Notes under the pieces: model-generated
Databases searched by the model: none
Told to the model about the DNA's origin: nothing
What the model saw: the letters and a program-made list of their open reading frames with translations, nothing else
Made by a program: the position numbers and the translations under genes
NCBI GenBank assembly: GCA_003520365.1
Contig: DOUW01000037.1
Location: 4,218-10,231 of the forward strand
DNA from: Massilia sp.
Lineage (GTDB): Bacteria; Pseudomonadota; Gammaproteobacteria; Burkholderiales; Burkholderiaceae_D
Direction of reading: 5' to 3'
DNA: 6,014 nt
In this document: in pieces, positions 1 to 6,014 of the stretch
Layout: every line of letters begins with the position of its first letter
How positions within the stretch are numbered: the stretch's first letter is position 1

Positions 1-2
1 GC

Positions 3-287
3 GTCGGCGTGGCCGGCAGCGCCAGGATCGGCAGCCGCTGCACCTTCGGCGGCGCCGCCATGGTGCTGGGCCACCTCGAGATCGCCGACAACGTGCACAT
101 CTCGTCGGGCTCGATGGTCTCGCGCTCGGTGCTCGAGCCGGGCCAGTACACGGGCTTCTATCCGCTCGCGAAGAACGCCGAATGGGAGAAGTCGGCCGCG
201 ATCGTACGCAACCTCAACTCCATGCGCGAGAAGATCCGCACGCTGGAAAAAACAATCAAAAAGCTTAGCGAACAACATGACGAATAA
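3..287 (+). CDS. lpxD: LpxD, UDP-3-O-(3-hydroxyacyl)glucosamine N-acyltransferase, C-terminal part (5' end outside window)
   Basis: This is the last 94 codons of a gene that begins upstream; the frame is open to the window edge, so the GTG at 9 is internal and not a start. LpxD transfers a 3-hydroxyacyl chain from ACP to the 2-amino group of UDP-3-O-acyl-glucosamine, the third step of lipid A synthesis, in the cytoplasm. What is visible is the end of the left-handed beta-helix (the [10 protein letters not shown] and [16 protein letters not shown] rungs). The GHLEIAD His (codon 72-74) corresponds to His276 of E. coli LpxD. A YTGFYPL turn and a charged C-terminal helix suited to trimer packing ([19 protein letters not shown]) follow. 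From memory of the E. coli structure, Met290 of the acyl pocket aligns with a Met here and Met292 with a Ser; this alignment was done by eye. The catalytic His239 region lies outside the window. The stop overlaps fabZ by 11 bases. Confidence 0.95.
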   Translation, partial: VGVAGSARIGSRCTFGGAAMVLGHLEIADNVHISSGSMVSRSVLEPGQYTGFYPLAKNAEWEKSAAIVRNLNSMREKIRTLEKTIKKLSEQHDE

Positions 288-777
288 CACCGAAAAGATC
301 ACCCTCGACATCAACGGCATCAAGGAATACCTGCCGCACCGCTATCCGCTGCTGCTGGTCGACCGCGTGCTCGACGTCGAGCTGGGCAAGCGCATCACCG
401 CCATCAAGAACGTCACCGCCAACGAGGAATTCTTCAACGGCCACTTCCCGCACAAGCCGGTGATGCCGGGCGTCCTGATGATCGAGGCGATGGCCCAGAC
501 CGCGGCGATCCTGTCGTTCATGACCATGAACGTGAAGCCCGACGAGAATTCGGTGGTCTATTTCGTCGGCATCGACAACGCGCGCTTCAAGCGTCCGGTC
601 GAGCCGGGCGACCAGCTGAAGATGGAAGTCGAGATCCTGCGCGTGGCGCGCGGCATCTGGAAATACAAGGCAGTGGCCAGCGTCGACGGCAAGGTCGCCG
701 TCGAGGGCGAACTGATGTGCACCATTCGCGGCGCCGCCGAGGCGACGATGAAAGGTTCGCAAGGAACGGAGCAGTAA
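277..777 (+). CDS. fabZ: FabZ, 3-hydroxyacyl-[ACP] dehydratase
   Basis: This 166-residue protein dehydrates (3R)-hydroxyacyl-ACP to trans-2-enoyl-ACP in type II fatty acid synthesis, in the cytoplasm. It has a single hot-dog fold with the family signature [13 protein letters not shown] at residues 19-31. The catalytic pair is His56 (in [12 protein letters not shown]) and Glu70 (in MIEAMAQ). The [19 protein letters not shown] segment (about 187-207 bases before the tail begins) matches the conserved strand/turn of the family. It is slightly longer than E. coli FabZ (151) because of a polar tail of about 15 residues ([15 protein letters not shown]). The ATG at 277 lies inside the end of lpxD and has no clear Shine-Dalgarno sequence, so translation probably depends on coupling. 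The start fits because E. coli FabZ begins with a similar short polar stretch before LPHR. FabZ and LpxA/LpxD share the 3-hydroxyacyl-ACP pool, which explains its place in this operon. Confidence 0.97.
   Translation: MTNNTEKITLDINGIKEYLPHRYPLLLVDRVLDVELGKRITAIKNVTANEEFFNGHFPHKPVMPGVLMIEAMAQTAAILSFMTMNVKPDENSVVYFVGIDNARFKRPVEPGDQLKMEVEILRVARGIWKYKAVASVDGKVAVEGELMCTIRGAAEATMKGSQGTEQ
768..771 (+). promoter_or_regulatory. Ribosome binding site of lpxA
   Basis: GGAG lies 5 bases before the ATG at 777, inside the end of fabZ; AAGGA at 761-765 lies a little further upstream. This supports 777 as the lpxA start over the longer in-frame GTG reading at 717, which would add 20 Arg-rich residues that are not LpxA-like. 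Confidence 0.7.
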
Positions 778-1565
778 TGAGCAAGATTCATCCTACCGCA
801 ATCGTCGATCCGCAGGCCGAGCTGGACAGCTCGGTCGAGGTCGGCCCGTATTCGATCATCGGCCCGAACGTGCGCATCGGCGCGCGCACCGTGGTCGGGC
901 CGCACGTGGTCATCGAAGGCCACACGACGATCGGCGAGGACAACAAGTTCTTCCAGTTCTGCTCGATCGGCGCCGCGCCGCAGGACAAGAAGTGGAAGGG
1001 CGAGCCGACCCGCCTGGAAGTCGGCAACGGCAATACCGTCCGCGAGTTCGTTACCTTCAACCTGGGCACGGCCCAGGACGAAGGCGTGACCCGCCTGGGC
1101 GACGACAACTGGATCTCGGCCTACGTCCACCTGGCGCACGACTGCCAGGTCGGCAGCCACACGATCTTCTCGAACAATGCGCAGCTGGCCGGCCACGTGC
1201 ACGTGGGCGACTACGCCATCCTCTCCGGCTACGCCGGCGTGCACCAGTTCTGCAAGATCGGCGCCCACGCCTTCATCGGCATGTACACCAGCCTGACCCA
1301 GGACGTGCCGCCCTTCGTCATGGTCTCCGGTAACCCGGCGGCCGTGCGCGGCGTCAACATCGAAGGCCTGAAGCGCCGCGGATTCACGCGCGCCCAGATC
1401 GACGGCATCCGCGCCGCCTACAAGCACCTGTACCGCTCGGGCCTGACGCTGGAAGAAGCGAAAGCGGCGCTCGAGCAGGAAGAGGGTGCCTCGCCCGAGG
1501 CAGCGGCAGACGTCAAGGCGGTGCGCGACTTCCTCGGCACCATCACCCGTGGCATCGTCCGCTGA
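777..1565 (+). CDS. lpxA: LpxA, acyl-[ACP]-UDP-N-acetylglucosamine O-acyltransferase
   Basis: This 262-residue protein (E. coli LpxA has 262) transfers a (3R)-hydroxyacyl chain from ACP to the 3-OH of UDP-GlcNAc, the first lipid A step, as a cytoplasmic homotrimer. The N-terminal two thirds are hexapeptide repeats of a left-handed beta-helix (for example VEVGPYSIIGPNVRIGARTV). The C-terminal third is helical, with NIEGLKRRGFTRAQI at about 194-208. The catalytic His121 in LAHDCQVG matches E. coli His125; His118, His140 and Gln157 match His122, His144 and Gln161. Met169 (codon 1281-1283) sits where E. coli has Gly173, the residue that sets acyl length. Pseudomonas aeruginosa also has Met there and uses C10, so a 3-hydroxydecanoyl preference is inferred. 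The ATG overlaps the fabZ stop by one base (TAATG). Confidence 0.97.
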   Translation: MSKIHPTAIVDPQAELDSSVEVGPYSIIGPNVRIGARTVVGPHVVIEGHTTIGEDNKFFQFCSIGAAPQDKKWKGEPTRLEVGNGNTVREFVTFNLGTAQDEGVTRLGDDNWISAYVHLAHDCQVGSHTIFSNNAQLAGHVHVGDYAILSGYAGVHQFCKIGAHAFIGMYTSLTQDVPPFVMVSGNPAAVRGVNIEGLKRRGFTRAQIDGIRAAYKHLYRSGLTLEEAKAALEQEEGASPEAAADVKAVRDFLGTITRGIVR

Positions 1566-2709
1566 CATCTCGTTAGCCCTGGTCGCCGGCGAGGTGTCCG
1601 GCGACATGCTCGCCGCACGCCTGATGGCAGGATTGCGCCCGGTCCTGCCGAACGCCCGCTTCCACGGCATCGGCGGCCCGCGCATGATCGAGCAGGGACT
1701 CGTCTCGGACGTGCCCATCGAAACCCTGACCGTGCGCGGCCTGTTCGAGATCATCCCGCGCTACCGCGAGATCAAGGGCATCCAGAACCGCCTGCGGGAT
1801 CGCTTATTGGAAGAAAAGCCGGCCGCCTTCATCGGCGCCGACTACCCCGGGTTCAACCTCGGGCTGGAGGAGCAGCTGCGCGCCGGCGGCATCCCGACCG
1901 TGCATTTCGTCGGCCCGCAGATCTGGGCCTGGCGCGGCGGCCGGATCAAGAAGATCCAGCGCGCGGTCTCGCACATGCTGGTGATCTTCCCCTTCGAGGA
2001 GCAGATCTACCGCGACGCCGGCGTGCCGGTGACCTACATCGGCCATCCGCTGGCGGAGACCATCCCGATGATCCCGGACGTGGCCGGCGCCCGAGCGAAG
2101 CTCGGCCTGGCTGCCGATGCGCGCGTGGTGACGGTGATGCCGGGCAGCCGCATGGGCGAGCTGAAATACCTGGCCGAGACCTTTGTCCGCACGGCCGGCC
2201 TGCTTGCAAAACGCGATCCGGCCCTGACATTCGTGGTGCCGATGGCAGGCGACAAACAGCGCGCCTACTTCAACGAGATCGTCGCCAGGGCCGGCCTCCA
2301 GGATGTGCCGCTGACGCTCATCGACGGCCAGTCGCACGCCGCGATCGCCGCCGCCGACGCCGTGCTGGTGGCTTCGGGCACGGCGACGCTGGAAGTGGCC
2401 CTGCACAAGAAGCCGATGGTGATCGCGTACAAGGTGATGCGGGCGTCCTGGGAAATCATGCGCCACATGGGCTATTTGCCCTGGATCGGGCTGCCGAACA
2501 TCCTGGCGCGCGAATTCCTGGTGCCGGAATACCTGCAGCACGCGGCCACCCCGGAAGCGCTGGCCGGCGCGGTCTGGCAGCAGCTGAACGACACCGCCCT
2601 GCGCGACCGCCTGGCGGGGCGTTTCATGGACATGCATCACAGCCTGCTGCGCAACAGCGCGCAGGAGAGCGCGCAGGCAGTCCTGCGCGTCATAGAATCG
2701 GACAAATGA
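1549..2709 (+). CDS. lpxB: LpxB, lipid-A-disaccharide synthase (GTG start)
   Basis: LpxB condenses UDP-2,3-diacylglucosamine with 2,3-diacylglucosamine 1-phosphate (lipid X) to form the beta-1',6-linked lipid A disaccharide. It is a GT19-family, GT-B-fold peripheral membrane enzyme on the inner face. The chosen GTG start gives 386 residues (E. coli has 382) and places [13 protein letters not shown] at residues 7-19, as in E. coli. With this start, Asp98 (GADYPGFN) and Arg201 (PGSRMGE) fall on the same numbers as the essential Asp98 and Arg201 of E. coli LpxB. Other family marks are [13 protein letters not shown] (34-46), [32 protein letters not shown] and [13 protein letters not shown], the last being the nucleotide-sugar site. 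There is no ATG near the start; the GTG lies 17 bases inside lpxA with only a weak ribosome site, so coupling is likely. A GTG at 1486 would add 21 residues that merely shadow lpxA. The gene ends in an ATGA overlap with rnhB. Confidence 0.95.
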   Translation: MASSADISLALVAGEVSGDMLAARLMAGLRPVLPNARFHGIGGPRMIEQGLVSDVPIETLTVRGLFEIIPRYREIKGIQNRLRDRLLEEKPAAFIGADYPGFNLGLEEQLRAGGIPTVHFVGPQIWAWRGGRIKKIQRAVSHMLVIFPFEEQIYRDAGVPVTYIGHPLAETIPMIPDVAGARAKLGLAADARVVTVMPGSRMGELKYLAETFVRTAGLLAKRDPALTFVVPMAGDKQRAYFNEIVARAGLQDVPLTLIDGQSHAAIAAADAVLVASGTATLEVALHKKPMVIAYKVMRASWEIMRHMGYLPWIGLPNILAREFLVPEYLQHAATPEALAGAVWQQLNDTALRDRLAGRFMDMHHSLLRNSAQESAQAVLRVIESDK

Positions 2710-3380
2710 GCAAGAAGCGTATCAATTTCTATCCCGGCCTGCCGCCCAGGCTGCGGCCGTTTACCGACCTCGACATCGTCTGCGGCGTCGACGAGGCCGG
2801 CCGCGGCCCGCTGGCCGGGCCGGTGTTCGCGGCCGCCGTCATCCTCGACCCGAAGCGCCCGATCGAGGGCCTGCGCGATTCGAAGAAGCTGACCGAGGCG
2901 CGGCGCGACGAACTGGCCCCGCAGATCAAGGAGAACGCGATCGCCTGGGCCATCGCCGAATGCTCCTGCGAAGAGATCGACAGCCTGAACATCCTGCACG
3001 CGACCATGCTGGCGATGCGCCGCGCGGTGGAAGCGCTGCGGACCGTGCCGACCATCGCCCTGATCGACGGCAACCGCTGCCCGCCGATGGACATCCGCGC
3101 CCACGCCATCGTCGAAGGCGACGACAAGTGCCACGCGATCTCGGCGGCGTCGATCCTGGCCAAGACCGCGCGCGACGCGCTGCTGGTGCGCCTGCACGCG
3201 CAGTACCCGGAATACTGCTTCGACCAGCACAAGGGCTATTCGACGCCGCTGCACCTGGAGCGCCTGCGCCTGCATGGCCCGTCGCCGGTGCACCGCCGCT
3301 CGTTCGCGCCGGTGCGCAACTTGCTGCAGGTCGACCTGTTCGGCGCCGCCGACATTGCGCATGAGGCGGCGCCGGCATGA
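2706..3380 (+). CDS. rnhB: RnhB, ribonuclease HII
   Basis: RNase HII (224 residues) cuts RNA in RNA-DNA hybrids and starts removal of single ribonucleotides misincorporated into DNA. The DEDD-type metal site is visible: Asp29 and Glu30 in [13 protein letters not shown], Asp121 in LIDGNRCP, and Asp157 in AKTARDA. The GRG motif (32-34) and Tyr178 of [11 protein letters not shown] are the family elements that read the ribonucleotide-DNA junction. [14 protein letters not shown] (95-108) and [12 protein letters not shown] (about 196-207) are also typical. The protein has about 12 more N-terminal residues than E. coli RnhB and a short Ala-rich tail. The start is fixed by the 4-base ATGA overlap with lpxB. 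lpxB-rnhB linkage is widespread in proteobacteria and does not imply a lipid A role. Confidence 0.97.
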   Translation: MSKKRINFYPGLPPRLRPFTDLDIVCGVDEAGRGPLAGPVFAAAVILDPKRPIEGLRDSKKLTEARRDELAPQIKENAIAWAIAECSCEEIDSLNILHATMLAMRRAVEALRTVPTIALIDGNRCPPMDIRAHAIVEGDDKCHAISAASILAKTARDALLVRLHAQYPEYCFDQHKGYSTPLHLERLRLHGPSPVHRRSFAPVRNLLQVDLFGAADIAHEAAPA

Positions 3381-4186
3381 AGAGCATCACCTCGCGCGAC
3401 AATCCCTTCTACAAGGACCTGGTCAAGCTCGCCACCAGCTCGCAGGCGCGGCGCAAGGCCGGCCGTACCCTGCTCGACGGCGTGCACCTGTGCCAGTCCT
3501 GGCTCGACCTGCGCGGCGCGCCGGCGCATTGCGTGGTCTCGGACGAGGCCCTGCACAACCCGGAAGTGGCCGACATCGTCGCCCGCCTGGAGGGCATGCA
3601 CGTCCACGTGACGGCGCTGCCCGATGCGCTGTTCAAGGCGCTCAGCCAGGTCGAGCACGGCGTCAACCTCCTGTTCCTGGTCGAAACCCCGCAACCGGCC
3701 GCGCCCGCCGCGATGACGGTGTCCGCCGTGCTGCTCGACGGCGTGCAGGACCCGGGCAACGCCGGTTCCATCCTCAGGAGCGCCGCCGCGGCCGGCATCA
3801 CCCAGGTCTTCTGCAGCCCCGGCACGGCCTTCTGCTGGTCGCCCAAGGTGCTGCGCGCCGCGATGGGGGCCCACTTCGTGCTCGAGATCTTCGAGAACGT
3901 CGACCTGGCCGCGCTGGTCAGGGCCTCGAAGATCGCCGTGCTCGCCATGAGCGGGTATGCCGAGCAGCGCCTGTACGAGGTCGACCTGCGCCAGCCGGTC
4001 GGCTGGCTGCTGGGCCACGAAGGGCAGGGCGTCGGCGACGAGCTGATGGGGCTGGCCTCGCACCAGGTCGTGATCCCGCACGCGGGCCAGGTCGAGTCGC
4101 TGAACGTGGCGGCGGCGGCGGCGGTGTGCTTTTTCGAGCAGCTGCGCCAGCGCCAGGCATGGACGGCAGCGCTGCCTCTAGGGTAA
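3377..4186 (+). CDS. TrmH/SpoU-family RNA 2'-O-methyltransferase (target not assigned)
   Basis: This 269-residue SPOUT-superfamily enzyme uses S-adenosylmethionine to methylate a ribose 2'-OH in rRNA or tRNA. Residues 1-100 form a SpoU-type substrate-binding domain starting [16 protein letters not shown], with [15 protein letters not shown] at 29-43. The C-terminal trefoil-knot domain has all three motifs. Motif 1 is [16 protein letters not shown] (125-140), with Asn128 and Arg134, the Arg used in catalysis in TrmH-type enzymes. Motif 2 is [13 protein letters not shown] (211-223), with Glu215. Motif 3 is [18 protein letters not shown] (233-250), with Ser241-Leu-Asn243. No residue is missing. 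RlmB-like (23S rRNA) and YsgA/TsnR-like assignments are both possible, and sequence inspection alone cannot pick the target nucleotide, so no symbol is given. The start overlaps the rnhB stop by ATGA. This appears to be the last gene of the overlapping cluster. Confidence 0.9.
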   Translation: MKSITSRDNPFYKDLVKLATSSQARRKAGRTLLDGVHLCQSWLDLRGAPAHCVVSDEALHNPEVADIVARLEGMHVHVTALPDALFKALSQVEHGVNLLFLVETPQPAAPAAMTVSAVLLDGVQDPGNAGSILRSAAAAGITQVFCSPGTAFCWSPKVLRAAMGAHFVLEIFENVDLAALVRASKIAVLAMSGYAEQRLYEVDLRQPVGWLLGHEGQGVGDELMGLASHQVVIPHAGQVESLNVAAAAAVCFFEQLRQRQAWTAALPLG

Positions 4187-4220
4187 TCTCGTCCCGGAAT
4201 CAACTTAAACATCACGCCGT

Positions 4221-4224
4221 GGAG
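4221..4224 (+). promoter_or_regulatory. Ribosome binding site of the receiver-EAL gene
   Basis: GGAG is followed by TAGGG and the ATG at 4230, a spacing of 5 bases. This is the clearest ribosome site in the window and suggests that this gene, unlike the overlapping genes before it, is translated independently. The rest of the 43-base gap (4187-4229) is less GC-rich (ACTTAAACATCA at about 4203-4213), but I see no convincing -35/-10 pair and no terminator with a T tract. Co-transcription with the upstream operon therefore cannot be excluded. Confidence 0.7.
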
Positions 4225-4229
4225 TAGGG

Positions 4230-5426
4230 ATGGACATCGCGCATTTGCACTTTCTGGTGGCCGAGGCCGACAAGGGCCAGCGCGCCGCCATGGCCGAGAT
4301 GCTGGGCCGGCTGGGCGCGACCCGCATCACCGAGGTGCCCGACGGCCACATGGCCTTGCGCACCTTCCAGGCCGGCTTCACGCCGCGCGTGCACATCGCG
4401 ATCATCGACCTGGACCTGCCGGGCATGGACGGCCTGGAGCTGATCCGCAACCTGGCCACGCTCGAATCCGACGTCAAGCTGATCGTCACCGGCGCCCAGC
4501 CGGCGAACCTGCTGTTCTCGGTCGAGACCCTGGCCCAGGTCTACGGCATCGACCTGCTCGGCAGCGCCGCCAAGCCGGTCACCGCCGCCAGGCTCAAGCC
4601 GCTGATCGACAACTACCTGCCGCCGGCCCCGCCCGGCGCGGGCGGGGAGATGCCGCGTTTTTCCTTCTCCGACATCGGCCTGGGCCTGCAGAAGCGCCAG
4701 TTCGAACCCTTCTTCCAGCCGAAGATCGAGCTGGCCACCGGCCAGGTGAAAGGCCTGGAAGTGTTCGCGCGCTGGCGCCACCCCGAGCACGGCCTCCTCA
4801 GCCCCGCCGCCTTTATCGATGCGCTCGAACAGAACAACCGCGTCGACTTCCTCGACTGGAGCATGATCGAGATGTCGGTCGAACGCTGCCGCTGGTTCCA
4901 CGACCAGGGCACGCCGATCTCGATCTCGATCAACCTGGCGCCCGAGACCCTGGCCCACCCGGCTTTTATCCGCCAGATCACGGCCTGCCTCGGCCGCCAT
5001 ACGGTGCTGCCCGACTACATCACCTTCGAGATGCCCGAGTCCTCGGTGCTGAACACCGATCCCCATTTCATCGAGCGCCTGGTGCGCCTGCGCATGATGG
5101 GCTTCGGCCTGGCGATCGACGACTACGGCACCGGCCGCTCGAACCTGCAGCTGCTGGCGCGCATCCCGTTCTCGGAACTGAAGATCGACCGCAGTTTCGT
5201 CGACGGCGCCTCGAAGCGGCGCCCGCTCGGCACCGTGCTGCGCTCCTGCCTGGGCCTGGCGCACAGCCTGGACCGCATGTCGGTGGCGGTCGGCGTCGAA
5301 ACGCGCCAGGACTGGGACTTCCTGCAGGGCCTGGGCTGCACCTATGCCCAGGGCTACCACATCGCCAATCCGATGGAGGCGGGCGCCTTCCCGGGCTGGC
5401 TGGAGGAGTGGCGGCACTTCTTCTGA
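4230..5426 (+). CDS. RocR-like response regulator with receiver and EAL domains; catalytic base Glu replaced by Val
   Basis: This 398-residue cytoplasmic protein has a receiver domain (about 5-130), a Pro/Gly-rich linker (131-140) and an EAL domain (about 148-395), the layout and length of P. aeruginosa RocR. Such proteins hydrolyse or sense c-di-GMP under control of a histidine kinase. In the receiver, Asp60 (IIDLDLPGMDG) is the phosphoacceptor, with Thr87 and Lys115-Pro116 conserved. The metal-site pair is Glu12-Ala13 instead of two acids. In the EAL domain the signature reads EVF (Glu177), followed by RWRHPEHGLLSP. Asn235, Glu267, Glu270, Asp297-Asp298, Lys318 and Gln374 fit the RocR ligand set with a constant offset of two. 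Position 354, where that set has the proposed general base Glu352, is Val: the usual AEGVE reads AVGVE. Loop 6 is DDYGTGRSNL, mostly conserved. Reduced or absent phosphodiesterase activity is inferred. No partner kinase gene is in view. Confidence 0.92.
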   Translation: MDIAHLHFLVAEADKGQRAAMAEMLGRLGATRITEVPDGHMALRTFQAGFTPRVHIAIIDLDLPGMDGLELIRNLATLESDVKLIVTGAQPANLLFSVETLAQVYGIDLLGSAAKPVTAARLKPLIDNYLPPAPPGAGGEMPRFSFSDIGLGLQKRQFEPFFQPKIELATGQVKGLEVFARWRHPEHGLLSPAAFIDALEQNNRVDFLDWSMIEMSVERCRWFHDQGTPISISINLAPETLAHPAFIRQITACLGRHTVLPDYITFEMPESSVLNTDPHFIERLVRLRMMGFGLAIDDYGTGRSNLQLLARIPFSELKIDRSFVDGASKRRPLGTVLRSCLGLAHSLDRMSVAVGVETRQDWDFLQGLGCTYAQGYHIANPMEAGAFPGWLEEWRHFF

Positions 5427-5462
5427 GCGCCTTCGCGCGCCGCGCCTGGCGCCTGCGGAATC

Positions 5463-5493
5463 GTAGGGTGGGCGCCCCGTGCCCACCGGGGCG
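5463..5493. repeat. GTAGGGTGGGC-type intergenic motif with two overlapping hairpins
   Basis: In the 108-base gap between the EAL gene and the next gene, GGTGGGC (5467-5473) pairs perfectly with GCCCACC (5481-5487). CGCCCCG (5473-5479) pairs perfectly with CGGGGCG (5487-5493). Each stem is 7 bp with a 7-base loop, and they share bases, so only one can form at a time. No T tract follows, so a classical intrinsic terminator is not supported. The left end, CGTAGGGTGGGC, resembles a dispersed intergenic repeat I recall from betaproteobacterial genomes; only one copy is in this window, so the repeat label is inference. The rest of the gap shows no clear promoter. Confidence 0.4.
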
Positions 5494-5534
5494 GCAGGCA
5501 TATGGCACACTGGTTCCATCTCTCGGGGGGCAAG

Positions 5535-6014
5535 ATGAACATTCGATTACGCTGCCGCTGCGGCAAACTGCAGGGCGAACTGGACACCGCGGCCGTGGCC
5601 GCGCGCGCGAAGTGCTATTGCACCGACTGCCGCGCCTTTGCCCGCTTCCTTGGCAACGAGATCACACTCCTCGACGGCGCCGGTGGCACCGAGGTCGCGG
5701 CGGCGCTGCCGAGCGGCGTGCGCTTCAGCCAGGGCCTGGACCAGCTTGCCTGCATGTCGCTCAGCCCGAAGGGCTTGTACCGCTGGTATGCGCGCTGCTG
5801 CCGCACGCCGATCGGCAACACGCCGCGCGATCCGAAGTTGCCTTACGTCGGCGTGATCCGCGCCTGCCTGGCCGCATCGCCCGCCGAGCTCGACGCCGCG
5901 CTGGGCTCTTCCCACATTGCGACCAATACCCGCACCGCCTACCGCAGAGTGGCGGCGACGCCGGTGGCGACCGCGCTGGCGGCGGCCAGGATAGGCGGGA
6001 AGATCGTCAAGGCG
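5535..6014 (+). CDS. DUF6151/GFA-like cysteine-rich protein, N-terminal part (3' end outside window)
   Basis: An open frame of 160 codons starts at ATG 5535 and reaches the window edge without a stop. The Cys layout suggests a zinc site: Cys7-X-Cys9 (RCRCG), Cys27-X-Cys29 with Cys32 (CYCTDCRAF), and Cys88-Cys89 (RCCRTPIGNT). This resembles glutathione-dependent formaldehyde-activating (GFA) family proteins. The surrounding text, such as CRAFARFLG, GLDQLACMSLSPKGLYRWYA and CCRTPIGNTP, matches my recollection of the uncharacterised DUF6151 family. No biochemical function is known to me, so none is assigned. There is no signal peptide or membrane segment. Upstream is a run of six G (5525-5530) four bases before the ATG, which could act as a weak ribosome site. 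The gene follows the EAL gene by 108 bases and is probably a separate unit. Confidence 0.8.
   Translation, partial: MNIRLRCRCGKLQGELDTAAVAARAKCYCTDCRAFARFLGNEITLLDGAGGTEVAAALPSGVRFSQGLDQLACMSLSPKGLYRWYARCCRTPIGNTPRDPKLPYVGVIRACLAASPAELDAALGSSHIATNTRTAYRRVAATPVATALAAARIGGKIVKA

Noticed and set aside
1486..1548. Upstream GTG start for lpxB giving 407 residues, preceded by a purine-rich AGGAAGAG
   Set aside because: The extra 21 residues are Arg/Ser-rich shadow of lpxA, and the GTG at 1549 makes Asp98 and Arg201 match E. coli LpxB numbering exactly.
558..1754. A 398-codon open frame on the - strand across fabZ, lpxA and lpxB
   Set aside because: It crosses three well-identified + strand genes and shows no family motif; long antisense frames are expected at this GC content.
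4165..4176. Perfect palindrome GGCAGCGCTGCC near the end of the methyltransferase gene, considered as a terminator
   Set aside because: It is within coding sequence, has no spacer loop, and is followed by no T tract.
3274..4227. A 317-codon + strand frame over the rnhB end and the methyltransferase gene
   Set aside because: It is an Arg/Pro/Ala/Gly-rich out-of-frame shadow; the overlapping 3377 frame carries all three SpoU motifs.
4187..4229. Possible promoter around CTTAAAC in the gap before the receiver-EAL gene
   Set aside because: A loose -10-like hexamer without a credible -35 at 16-18 bases; not enough to call.
5427..5462. GC-rich GCGCC/GGCGC repeats after the EAL stop, considered as a terminator
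   Set aside because: The inverted arms leave a loop of one base or very short stems and no T run; this looks like plain GC-rich sequence.
4212..5519. A 435-codon open frame on the - strand across the whole receiver-EAL gene
   Set aside because: It mirrors the + strand gene in GC-rich DNA; its translation is low-complexity (rich in Val, Gly, Arg, Gln, Ala) with no recognisable domain, while the + frame has two clear domains and a ribosome site.

Overview
The window is GC-rich and almost fully coding, with every gene on the + strand. It looks like a chromosome segment from a Gram-negative betaproteobacterium. The gene order lpxD-fabZ-lpxA-lpxB-rnhB followed by a SpoU/TrmH-type RNA methyltransferase is typical of Burkholderiales. 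The protein sequences, the GC content and the downstream RocR-like and DUF6151-like genes suggest Oxalobacteraceae (Massilia/Telluria-like). The family placement is inference from recall, not a search result.

Positions 1-4186 hold one tightly packed operon: the 3' end of lpxD, then fabZ, lpxA, lpxB, rnhB and a 2'-O-methyltransferase gene. Every junction overlaps (11, 1, 17, 4 and 4 bases), which points to a single transcript with translational coupling. LpxA, LpxD and LpxB carry out early lipid A steps. FabZ works in fatty acid elongation and draws on the same 3-hydroxyacyl-ACP pool used by LpxA and LpxD. RnhB and the methyltransferase act on RNA-containing substrates and appear to be passengers of the conserved cluster.

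Positions 4187-5426 hold a 43-base gap with a good ribosome binding site, then a response-regulator/EAL protein with the RocR layout (receiver plus c-di-GMP phosphodiesterase-type domain). It keeps most metal and substrate ligands but has Val at the position of the proposed catalytic base Glu. It also lacks one acidic residue of the receiver metal site. It may therefore be a weak or inactive phosphodiesterase that senses c-di-GMP.

Positions 5427-5534 are a short intergenic region with two mutually exclusive 7-bp GC-rich hairpins in a GTAGGGTGGGC-type motif. From 5535 to the window end is the 5' part of a cysteine-rich DUF6151/GFA-like gene that runs off the edge.

I see no mobile element, CRISPR array, tRNA or rRNA. 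Most of the window is ordinary core genome. The points worth a second look are the altered EAL/receiver residues, the LpxA acyl-chain ruler residue (Met169) and the intergenic hairpin motif.
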